A stretch of DNA of 24,240 bases, taken from NCBI GenBank assembly GCA_964537285.1, contig CAZHZT010000083.1:1-24240 (forward strand), given 5' to 3'. A model generated the notes under the pieces. It was not told the DNA's origin, ran no database searches, and saw only the letters and a list, made by a program, of their open reading frames with translations. Positions 1-6,979 of the stretch are shown here, piece by piece. The position numbers were made by a program, and so were the translations under genes. The DNA comes from CAZHZT01 sp964537285 (lineage in GTDB: Bacteria; Bacteroidota; Bacteroidia; Chitinophagales; Saprospiraceae). Position 1 is the first letter of the stretch, and every line of letters starts with the position of its first letter.

Positions 1-236
1 ATTGAATAAGGCCGGTCCGAAAGTATTGATTACTGCACCTTTTTTTAATTGCAGGAACGACATAAAGTTCCTGAAAATCCGGGATGACTCATTTTTTTGT
101 TCTTAAAATGTTTACCAAATGAAAACATCTAGTGCCAAAAAAAGAACTCCCCTCAAAAAGAAAATTCCCTACCGGCCGCTGCGAGCACACTTATGAGACT
201 GCCTCCATGCCTGACATTTCAATAGGTCATCACGAT
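1..236. other. Non-coding region with repeat fragments
   Basis: I see no gene here. Bases 1-18 are the exact reverse complement of 11239-11256, so the window opens inside a repeat seen again later. A small hairpin has arms caggaac (52-58) and gttcctg (67-73). Bases 77-92 contain a right half of the gggatgactcat hairpin family found whole at 5137-5184 and 14246-14281. Bases 97-134 resemble the right terminal sequence of the large composite at 21796-22392 (accaaatgaaaacatctag against ccaaatgaaattatctag). The stretch therefore looks like decayed repeat ends placed side by side. Confidence 0.5.
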
Positions 237-294
237 TCAGGTTAGGGATTAGATGAATAATAAGCTACCCAAATTTTGCGAAGTAATTTTTTTC

Positions 295-404
295 GTTCTT
301 TGACAAATTGTGTGGAACTTCAAAATGATAAGCCTTGAATGCTCTTGTGGTTGAAAGGATTATCATTTTGAAGTTCCATTTTTTCACAATTTATGTCAAA
401 GAAC
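295..404. mobile_element. Inserted hairpin with 9-bp direct repeats
   Basis: The left arm (295-332, starting gttctttgacaaattgtg) is complementary to the right arm (360-404, ending aatttatgtcaaagaac) apart from small gaps, with a ~27-nt loop. It is flanked by ATTTTTTTC at 286-294 and 406-414. The empty site in the second copy of the host repeat (17572-17580) has that 9-mer once, which is the signature of insertion with target-site duplication. There is no coding capacity. Both ends begin GTTCTTTGACA, which resembles the boxA antitermination core; that is a resemblance only. A partial copy of one arm lies at 12492-12524. Confidence 0.75.
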
Positions 405-419
405 TATTTTTTTCTAAGG

Positions 420-585
420 CTAGTGCTTCAAGAACTAAATCCTTGACACTTTAGACGGCTTCTTTTGGCGGCCTACTTCGTTGCTCATCGGTCACGTAAC
501 TTTGGCTATGCTCCCTCTTCGCGCCTCGTTTGCCACCAAAATAATCGCTTCTAAAGTGTCAAGGATTTAGTCCCTGAAGCACTAG
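420..585. mobile_element. Second inserted hairpin, bounded by CTAG
   Basis: The outer arms 420-453 and 552-585 pair with two mismatches (ctagtgcttc... against ...gaagcactag). An imperfect inner stem extends to about 473/532, leaving a loop of ~58 nt. Relative to the uninterrupted copy, which reads ggctaggcgg at 17584-17593, everything after the first ctag up to the second ctag is extra. This fits insertion at CTAG with a 4-bp duplication, but CTAG is palindromic and part of the arms, so the exact junction is ambiguous. No ORF is present. Confidence 0.65.
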
Positions 586-708
586 GCGGAAAAAGTAGGC
601 ATAACTTATCCCGAATGCCTTCGGGACCCAAAGGCACGGCGGGGCTTTCCAACAAAGCCTGAGGAAAAAGGACAAGTAAAATGGGTAGGGTATTATTTTC
701 CTGATCCC

Positions 709-918
709 TTAATTAAACCCATTTTCTTCCAAAATACGACGAGCATCAGCTGCTTTTTCAGGCAATGTATAAAGCTCTGCCGAGCCTACAGATGGAATTG
801 CGGAATCAGGCTTGCTCGCAATATGGCTTTCAATGCCGTTTTGTTTCAAGACATCTTCAGCTAGTTTAGCCTGAAGTTCGTTGTCCGTTTTAAAAATAAT
901 TTCCCAGTTTTCTTTCAT
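709..918 (-). CDS. DUF2007-like small protein
   Basis: A 69-residue soluble protein with no signal peptide. The pattern of an aromatic strand near the N-terminus (WEIIFKT), a helix (AKLAEDVLKQNGIES), a central strand and a C-terminal helix (AADARRILEENGF) fits the DUF2007 family, small alpha/beta proteins annotated as putative signal-transducing proteins. The reaction, if any, is unknown. The stop codon (TTA on the plus strand, 709-711) is provided by the last bases of the 237-712 repeat, so the element abuts the reading frame exactly; the native C-terminus may have been slightly changed. It is transcribed divergently from the 1282 gene. The family call comes from pattern memory. Confidence 0.7.
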   Translation of the reverse strand: MKENWEIIFKTDNELQAKLAEDVLKQNGIESHIASKPDSAIPSVGSAELYTLPEKAADARRILEENGFN

Positions 919-1281
919 AGAATTCTTTTTTATTAACTAATTTACAAAATATTACGGACAAATTCAGCTTTTTTAAAAAAAGACGTAAAAGAAATTATCC
1001 ATTTATCGCCTTAGGGTACAGATCCTAATTTTTTAGTACTGCCGCTTTCTCACTATTTCTATCCTTTCTCAAACAAATTCTTACATTTTCTAAACATTAT
1101 CCCTTAATTCAGAGTATAAACATTTAGAATATTGAAGGATGAAAGCACATTGATTTTAGTGTTTGCTCGAAAAAGATTCCAAGCAAACACTAAAACTCAA
1201 TGTGCTTTTATTCAAATAACAGGATCTTGCCTTTTTACAAAAGCCAAATATCTCAAAAATCGTCAAAACCGCTAGCATTTT
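919..1281. other. Divergent intergenic region with one long hairpin
   Basis: This is 363 bp between the start codons of the 709-918 (-) and 1282 (+) genes. Apart from the hairpin at 1142-1208 it is A/T-rich. I see no additional gene and no clear TAnnTTTG promoter. Confidence 0.5.
1142..1208. repeat. Long hairpin, 26-bp arms with one bulge
   Basis: The left arm 1142-1167 (aaagcacattgattttagtg...) pairs with 1182-1208 (...actcaatgtgcttt) with a single extra C in the right arm and a 14-nt loop. Weaker pairing extends outward (ttgaa at ~1132 with ttcaa at ~1211). It sits upstream of both flanking genes, so it is not a simple terminator; it may be another of the palindromic insertions of this window. 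Confidence 0.7.
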
Positions 1282-4200
1282 ATGAACTGGGAGAAGGCAA
1301 TTTGTTTTTTGGGGATAAGCCTTTTGAGCAGCTTTATTCCTTGCTTTGGGCAGGCTCAGTTGGGAATTAACTGGGACCTGGGCCTGGGAGGTTTGGTTTG
1401 GGAAGAGTGTAACAGCGTCCGTAAAACACCTGACGGAGGCTTTATTTTAGGGGGGCTTACATCTTCTCCAATCAGCGGCGATGTTTCCGAACCGAATAGA
1501 GGCATTTTCGATTATTGGATCGTAAAATTGGATTCACTTGGGCAAATAGAGTGGGAAAAACGCTATGGCGGTAATAAAGGAGATCGCCTCTGGGTTGCTG
1601 AACCTACCTATGACGGGGGCTATATCCTGGGAGGGCATTCTGCCTCCGATGCTACCGGTGATAAATCAGGCGAAAATAGAGGCGGGGAGGATTTTTGGGT
1701 AATTAAAACCGATAGTATTGGAAATATTGAATGGGAGCGTACCTATGGTGGAGATACCACTGATATTCTCTTTTCCCTGATTCCTTTACCTGATGGAGGG
1801 TATATCATGGGGGGCAATTCACGCTCAGGCCCTGGTGGAGACAAAACCGCCCCTAATTTCGGAGGTTTAGATTGGTGGATCATCCGAACGGATAGTGAGG
1901 GGGAGGTGCTCTGGGAGAAGACTATTGGTGGAAACGATAACGATCGTTTAAATCAAATCAGTATAGCTGATGATGGTGGTTTTTATCTTGGGGGAGGGGC
2001 TCGTTCTGATATCAGCGGTAACATTACCCTTCCGCTTGTTGGCGTTCGGGATTTCTTTTTCGTTAAAATTGATGAAAGTGGCGAGATCCTCTGGCAGCGC
2101 CGCTATGGTGGCACTAATGAAGACGAAATAAATAGTTTTCGAAAAACACTCGATGGCGGGTTTATTCTAGGGGGCGGAACACGCTCAGATGTCGGGGGCG
2201 ATAAGAACAGCGCACTTAGAGGAATAGTGGACTTTTGGGTGATAAAAACAGACCCAAACGGTCAGATCCAATGGGAAAGAACCTTTGGAACTCCTGGTTT
2301 GGAGAATTTGTACTCCCTTGAACAGAATAGTGTTGGCTATTACATTCTCGGTGGCTTCTCTCCGTCCAATGCTATGGATGATAAAAGTGAAGATGGCCGG
2401 GGGGGGTATGATTTCTGGTTGGTTTATGTGGACCCTGAAGGCAATAAGCTTTGGGATAAAACCTTTGGAGGCCCTGATAATGATGTGCTGACCAGCCTGA
2501 TCCAAAATGAGGACGGAACCTACATATTGGCAGGGCATTCCAGCTCAGGGCCTGGAGGAGATAAGATTTCCGAAAATCAAGGATTTAACGATTCATGGAT
2601 CATTAGGACTGGCTGCGATGTGAAGCTTGATATTGGTATGGATACTTTGGTATGCTCTGGCTCCTCCATAGAAGTAAATCCTATAGTCGAGAATTGCGAA
2701 GGCTGTAAGTATCGCTGGTCAGATGGAGGGAATGAGGCTAAAAAAGTTGTTAATCCTTTTAAAACCGTTTCTTACCAACTTTTGGTTTACGATAGTATCG
2801 GCTGTTTTGCTATTGATAGCCTGGCAGCAGTAATTCAGCCACCACCAGTTATTGAATTTTCGAACGATACAGTGGCTTGCAGTGATCCTGGTATTAGTTT
2901 ATACGCCGGAAAACTTGGACGCAGTTTCTTATGGTCCACGGGGGATACTACTGCCAGCTTAATTCCTGATAGTTCCGGAGAATACCACGTTCTTGTAACC
3001 GATTCCCTTGGATGTACGAATTTCAAGTCGATTCAGGTAGAACTACATGAACCCCTTTACATGGTGGATACTGTATTTGAATGCTCTCCTTTAAATGACT
3101 TTTACCGGGTTCATTTCGAAGTGGAAGGTGGGAATATGAATAATTATTCTGTTATTGGAGATGCCGGAGACTGGAGCGGTTTATCATTTACAAGTGATTG
3201 GATGCCCGTAAATCAAAGTTATTCCTTTGTTGTTGATGATGGCGGGGCCTGCGAACCTTTGTATTTAGAGGGAACATATACCTGTCCTTGCCTTACAAAT
3301 GCCGGAGAAATGGTTTTGGATGAATTAAAGATATGTGGGCTTGATTCGGCTAAAGCCATTCACCTGGGAGGAATTACTCTGGATTCAAATGATTTATTCC
3401 AATATATTTTGCACGATGGGAGTTTGAGCCAAGTTGGGCAAATATTTGCTTCTCAACCTGACCCGGTGTTCACTTTTCAGCCAGGTTTGGAATATGGGCA
3501 GCAATATATCATTTCAGCTGTTGCAGGTTATGGTGATTCTAGCGGTTTGGTTAATGTAAATGATGTATGTTTATCCGTTACACCAGGGGCTGTAGTACAT
3601 TTTTTCCAACAGCCAACGGCACAAATTAGTGCCTCTGATACGATCATTGATTGCGAAACACCGAATATAACCCTGGATGGTAGCCAATCTACTCCTGCTA
3701 GTATTTCTTTTGAATGGAAAAATGAAAACGGGAGTATCTTATCTGAAAATACCATTTTCGAAATTTCTGAAGGGGGAACTTATTTTCTGAAAACTACAGG
3801 CAACCTTGGAAGTTGTGCTGATTCGACTTCAATAACAATAGTTGAAGATATTGAATATCCCGATGCATATATTTCCAGCCCTTCGGTATTGACTTGCCAG
3901 GATAGTTTAGCTTTACTTGATGCTACCTCTTCGACCATGGATACTTGTTTAAGTTATGAATGGACTGGCCCGGGAATAGTGGATTTTTTATCTGATTTAG
4001 AAGTAGTGGTTGATGAGGCAGGTGTTTATGAATTGCTGGTTTTTAATGAAAAAAATGGCTGTTTCGATAGTTTTAATGTTACTGTTGAGGAAGATAAGTT
4101 GGAGCTTGATGTAAAATTGGACGTAAACGGAGAAATAGATTGCCATACTCCGGATGTACAGCTTTCTGCCAATATTAATCCTGGCGGAGTTCCATTTTCC

Positions 4201-5142
4201 TTTGAATGGTTGGTTCAAAGCGGCTCTCCTGAGAATAATCCGTACACATTAAACCCTGTTGTCGAGGACGGAGGCAATTACTATCTGGAAGTTATTAATT
4301 TAAATAATGGTTGTGTTAGCGGCGCCGGGATTGAAGTGATAGAGTGGGATGGAGGACCAACGAGTGCTTCGCTGACTGTTCAGCCACCTAGTTGTTATGA
4401 AAAAAAGGATGGATCAGTCTTTTTAGAAAACGTGACAGGAGGAACCGAACCTTTCCTGTTCGCTTTAAATGATAATGCACTATTTCAACCCGATGCCTAT
4501 TTCAATGGATTAGGGGCCGGTAATTACTTAATCACCGTAGAAGATGTACAAGGTTGCCGGTGGGATACATTAGTTTATCTTGAGCAGCCCACTGATCTTC
4601 AAATGGATTTGGGAGAAGACAGGGAGGTTTTTCCCGGGGATAGTATCTCTATCCAGGCGTTGGTCAACATTCCGTGGGAAGAAGTAGAACGTTTGAACTG
4701 GTCGGTAGAGGGAGCGGAAGAATGTCCAGGGGATGAATGTTCAATTCTTGGAATAAAGATTAAAGAAAATACATTCATCCGGGCTGAGGTATTGAGTACT
4801 GCTGGCTGCCGGACGGTGGATGAAGTTTTTATAAGAGTTGTTGAGAACAAGGAAATTTTTATTCCCAATGCCTTTTCTCCAAATGGGGACGGTAATAATG
4901 ATTTTTTCCGGCTCTTTGGGGATGAGCAATTGGATAAAATCAATGTGTTGAGGGTCTTTAGCCGCTGGGGAGAGCTGGTATTTGAAGTGGAGGACATTGA
5001 TCCGGATGCCCCGGCATCCTGGTGGGATGGCCGATTTAGAAATAAATTATTGCCCACCGGAGCCTATGTCTATTTTGCTGATTTGAGCCTTCGAAATGGC
5101 AATACTGTGCAGTTTAAGGGGGATGTAAACTTGATTAGATAA
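1282..5142 (+). CDS. Large T9SS-secreted adhesin-like protein (propeller, Ig/PKD-like, SprB, CHU_C end)
   Basis: This 1286-residue protein has an N-terminal signal peptide (about residues 1-25, hydrophobic ICFLGISLLSSFI). Residues ~30-445 hold seven repeats of ~58 residues built on DGG(Y/F)ILGG...GGDK...G..DFW(V/I)IKTD..G.I.WE..(Y/F)GG, which is the count expected for one seven-bladed beta-propeller. Residues ~445-1030 are Cys-containing Ig/PKD-like modules with recurrent DSLGC-type ends. Residues ~1033-1105 match a SprB-type repeat (KKDGSVFLENVTGG, ENVTGG...GLGAGNYLITVED). The C-terminus from ~1190 (IFIPNAFSPNGDGNNDFF...RWGELVFE...GAYVYF) is the gliding-motility-associated CHU_C (type B) domain recognised by T9SS. 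A surface or released adhesin role is inferred; no catalytic residues are visible. Confidence 0.85.
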   Translation: MNWEKAICFLGISLLSSFIPCFGQAQLGINWDLGLGGLVWEECNSVRKTPDGGFILGGLTSSPISGDVSEPNRGIFDYWIVKLDSLGQIEWEKRYGGNKGDRLWVAEPTYDGGYILGGHSASDATGDKSGENRGGEDFWVIKTDSIGNIEWERTYGGDTTDILFSLIPLPDGGYIMGGNSRSGPGGDKTAPNFGGLDWWIIRTDSEGEVLWEKTIGGNDNDRLNQISIADDGGFYLGGGARSDISGNITLPLVGVRDFFFVKIDESGEILWQRRYGGTNEDEINSFRKTLDGGFILGGGTRSDVGGDKNSALRGIVDFWVIKTDPNGQIQWERTFGTPGLENLYSLEQNSVGYYILGGFSPSNAMDDKSEDGRGGYDFWLVYVDPEGNKLWDKTFGGPDNDVLTSLIQNEDGTYILAGHSSSGPGGDKISENQGFNDSWIIRTGCDVKLDIGMDTLVCSGSSIEVNPIVENCEGCKYRWSDGGNEAKKVVNPFKTVSYQLLVYDSIGCFAIDSLAAVIQPPPVIEFSNDTVACSDPGISLYAGKLGRSFLWSTGDTTASLIPDSSGEYHVLVTDSLGCTNFKSIQVELHEPLYMVDTVFECSPLNDFYRVHFEVEGGNMNNYSVIGDAGDWSGLSFTSDWMPVNQSYSFVVDDGGACEPLYLEGTYTCPCLTNAGEMVLDELKICGLDSAKAIHLGGITLDSNDLFQYILHDGSLSQVGQIFASQPDPVFTFQPGLEYGQQYIISAVAGYGDSSGLVNVNDVCLSVTPGAVVHFFQQPTAQISASDTIIDCETPNITLDGSQSTPASISFEWKNENGSILSENTIFEISEGGTYFLKTTGNLGSCADSTSITIVEDIEYPDAYISSPSVLTCQDSLALLDATSSTMDTCLSYEWTGPGIVDFLSDLEVVVDEAGVYELLVFNEKNGCFDSFNVTVEEDKLELDVKLDVNGEIDCHTPDVQLSANINPGGVPFSFEWLVQSGSPENNPYTLNPVVEDGGNYYLEVINLNNGCVSGAGIEVIEWDGGPTSASLTVQPPSCYEKKDGSVFLENVTGGTEPFLFALNDNALFQPDAYFNGLGAGNYLITVEDVQGCRWDTLVYLEQPTDLQMDLGEDREVFPGDSISIQALVNIPWEEVERLNWSVEGAEECPGDECSILGIKIKENTFIRAEVLSTAGCRTVDEVFIRVVENKEIFIPNAFSPNGDGNNDFFRLFGDEQLDKINVLRVFSRWGELVFEVEDIDPDAPASWWDGRFRNKLLPTGAYVYFADLSLRNGNTVQFKGDVNLIR

Positions 5143-5184
5143 ATATGAGTCATCCCGAATTTTCGGGATGACCCATGTTTATCT
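5137..5184. terminator. Bidirectional terminator holding both convergent stop codons
   Basis: A ~23-bp stem with a 2-nt loop is centred at 5160/5161: catcccgaa pairs with ttcgggatg, extended by (a)gataaatatgagt and acccatgtttatct with one mismatch and one G-T pair. The stop TAA of the 1282 gene (5140-5142) and most of the stop of the esterase gene (5183-5185, minus strand) lie within the stem. The core (gtcatcccga...tcgggatgac) is shared with hairpins at 11397-11432 and 14246-14281. Confidence 0.75.
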
Positions 5185-6580
5185 AAAACAACATAATCTG
5201 TTGAGTATGAATAATTTCTTTTCGATCTTTTACATATAAAATATACATTCCGGCCTCTACTTTTGGCAGAGGTAAGACTTCATTCTCACCTACTTTTCTG
5301 CGTATAATTCTTTTTCCTTCCGTACTAAAAATTTCTATGATGGCCTTTTCGATATTTTCCGGATAATCTACCTGAATACCTTCCGAGGCTGGATTTGGAA
5401 AGATGCGGAAAGGACCAAGCTTTGGATCATAGGCATTCGCAACTGATAGGTTGCCGAACAGCCATTCATAAGCATCGCCAAATTCTCTGCGCCAATACCA
5501 CTCTGCGTGCTGGCCATCTGCATGGATGATCTTGTTTACTTCATTGTTATCAAATCCTGCATTGAGCATCGTTGATTCCATTTGGTTGAGCTTTTGTGCC
5601 ATGCTGCCGCCTTCATTCTGACCACCCATAAGATAGTACTTCATATCCTGTTCCTTACCCGTATCGCTAACATGAGGATAAACTTCATCTGAAAACCAAT
5701 AGGAGGGAGAGAAAATACCTGCTTTCCCAAATACCTCCTGGTATTCTACTGCAGCATAGGAAGAGATTAAGCCTCCTAGCGAAGAACCCATGATCCCTGT
5801 ATATTGCTGTTCAGGTAAGGTGCGATAGTTGGCATCGATATGAGGTTTTAAAGTATTTATTAAAAACTGTACATATGTATCGCCATCTCCGCCTCCATAT
5901 CCCGGATTGGGCCAGGGAGTATATTCATTTATGCGCTCGGCTCCACCATTGTCAATTCCTACTACGATAACTCCATAATCCCCTTGATCGAAGAGGCTAT
6001 TCAGAGTTTCATCTACTTCCCATTCACCGGAGAAACTGGTAGCAATATCGAACAAGTTTTGGCCATCATGCATATAAAGTACCGGGTAGTATTTATTCGA
6101 AGTAAAATAATCGGGAGGTAAATAAAGCCAGATCCGGCGATAGCGATCAAATTCAGGCATGTAGAAATCATCATCCATTATGGTAACATTAGGCGCGGCG
6201 GTGCTATTCGTTCCACCAATATCTTCCCAGCTTAGAATAGGAGTGGATATTGTTGTCGGAGTTCCATCGTAGTTGTATTCATGATTAGGTATGAAGCCAC
6301 CATTTGCATTGCCTTCAACAGTAGCCCAGGAGCCACGTGTAAATTTGTATTCGACAAGGCCTGCGTTTATATTCAGCGTAATTTGGTAGGTACCATCACC
6401 GTTATTGGTTAGTATATAATCCGGATTGCCGGCATCCCAATTGTTAAAGTTGCCAACGATGTAAATAGTTGGATCAGGAGGGGAATTATCCGGAATGGAA
6501 GGAACTACAATGGTTAATTGTGCTAAAGCTACGGTTAGTGGGCTTAAAAAAAGCCAGAAAAAACTCCAAAGTTGTTTCAT
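5183..6580 (-). CDS. Secreted esterase with CBM48-like N-domain and T9SS type A sorting domain
   Basis: I start this at the ATG at 6578-6580 (465 residues, MKQLWSFFWLF signal peptide ending near ALAQ) rather than the ATG 66 nt upstream, because a good -7 element (TATCTTTG) sits at 6592-6599 and would lie inside the longer frame. Residues ~25-110 resemble the CBM48/AMPK glycogen-binding fold (IYIVGNFNNWD...GDGTYQITL...YKFTRG). Residues ~130-375 are an esterase D/enterochelin-esterase alpha/beta hydrolase (PF00756 type), with nucleophile Ser267 in GSSLGG and probable catalytic His358 in GQHAEW. The last ~75 residues (FRIFPNPASEG...VEAGMYILYV) are a T9SS type A sorting domain. The substrate is unknown; feruloyl- or acetyl-ester removal from a polysaccharide is one possibility. 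It converges on the 1282 gene. Confidence 0.87.
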   Translation of the reverse strand: MKQLWSFFWLFLSPLTVALAQLTIVVPSIPDNSPPDPTIYIVGNFNNWDAGNPDYILTNNGDGTYQITLNINAGLVEYKFTRGSWATVEGNANGGFIPNHEYNYDGTPTTISTPILSWEDIGGTNSTAAPNVTIMDDDFYMPEFDRYRRIWLYLPPDYFTSNKYYPVLYMHDGQNLFDIATSFSGEWEVDETLNSLFDQGDYGVIVVGIDNGGAERINEYTPWPNPGYGGGDGDTYVQFLINTLKPHIDANYRTLPEQQYTGIMGSSLGGLISSYAAVEYQEVFGKAGIFSPSYWFSDEVYPHVSDTGKEQDMKYYLMGGQNEGGSMAQKLNQMESTMLNAGFDNNEVNKIIHADGQHAEWYWRREFGDAYEWLFGNLSVANAYDPKLGPFRIFPNPASEGIQVDYPENIEKAIIEIFSTEGKRIIRRKVGENEVLPLPKVEAGMYILYVKDRKEIIHTQQIMLF

Positions 6581-6591
6581 CTTTTTGACGG

Positions 6592-6599
6592 CAAAGATA
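6592..6599 (-). promoter_or_regulatory. Probable -7 promoter element for the secreted esterase
   Basis: The minus strand reads TATCTTTG, an exact match to the Bacteroidota -7 consensus TAnnTTTG, 11 bp before the chosen ATG. A clear -33 TTTG is not visible (the best candidate is TTTC ~20 bp upstream). Confidence 0.5.
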
Positions 6600-6790
6600 A
6601 TTAAATTCAGGAAAGGGGTTATGTAAAAAAAAGAACACCCCCGCAATAGAAAATACTCCTATTTGAGGCAGCCCATCTAAAAAAGTCGTTGAAAAGCAGC
6701 ATAAATTCTATTTGCGGTTTACGAAGTAAGAATTGCCTCCTAGGTTGGGAAATTTAGTTTTATGTTTTACATTGTGGTATTCGTATAAAT

Positions 6791-6967
6791 AACAGCAATT
6801 CTCGTTTTGGAAATCCAAAACCAAATTTACGCCGCTTCGCGGCGGTATTATCTTTGGAGGGAGGCCGAAAGGGCTATTTTGCGAAGCAAAATAGCCCTTT
6901 CGGCCTCCCTCTAAAAGGAATTTCACGCCGTAGGCGCTTATATTTTTTAAAGCGAGAATCGCTGTTT
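6791..6967. repeat. Composite palindromic element (MITE/REP-like), copy 1
   Basis: The termini aacagcaattctcgtttt (6791-6808) and aaagcgagaatcgctgttt (6949-6967) are inverted repeats with two mismatches. Inside are small GC hairpins (gccgcttcgcggc at ~6831, cgccgtaggcg at ~6926). The core is a perfect 26-bp-arm hairpin, 6857-6882 with 6886-6911, loop gaa. The same core and the same terminal sequence recur at 24134-24240 in opposite overall orientation. There is no coding capacity; an ORF crossing it is an artefact. The rest of the gap (6581-6979) shows no gene. Confidence 0.8.
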
Positions 6968-6979
6968 AAATATTGAAAA

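Larger units (their letters stand above)
237..712 (+). repeat. Palindromic repeat element, copy 1, split by two hairpin insertions
   Basis: The outer parts, 237-294 and 583-712, match the uninterrupted ~195-bp copy at 17523-17717 with few differences. Both begin tcaggttagggatta and end cctgatcccttaa. In copy 1 the sequence is broken twice, by hairpins at 295-404 and 420-585. The element is itself an inverted repeat: its left end (agggattag...taagctaccc) is complementary to its right end (gggtagg...cctgatccct), and the interior holds ctcaggct/agcctgag and gtcccgaa/ttcgggac pairs. There is no ORF in it, so it is best described as MITE-like or REP-like. Its right end supplies the stop codon of the 709-918 gene. 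Confidence 0.8.

Noticed and set aside
295..404. rRNA leader or a truncated rRNA operon
   Set aside because: The GTTCTTTGACA ends recall boxA, but no rRNA or tRNA sequence follows on either strand.
237..712. Integron attC sites or a retron/ncRNA gene
   Set aside because: The paired ends look attC-like at first, but there are no R-box core sites, no integrase and no reverse transcriptase in the window; the element/empty-site comparison explains the structure better.
4599..5057. 152-residue minus-strand ORF inside the 1282 gene
   Set aside because: It is opposite a well-supported T9SS C-terminal domain and has no family features.
6708..6926. 72-residue minus-strand ORF
   Set aside because: It runs through the composite palindrome 6791-6967 (both arms translated) and resembles no family; an artefact of repeat sequence.
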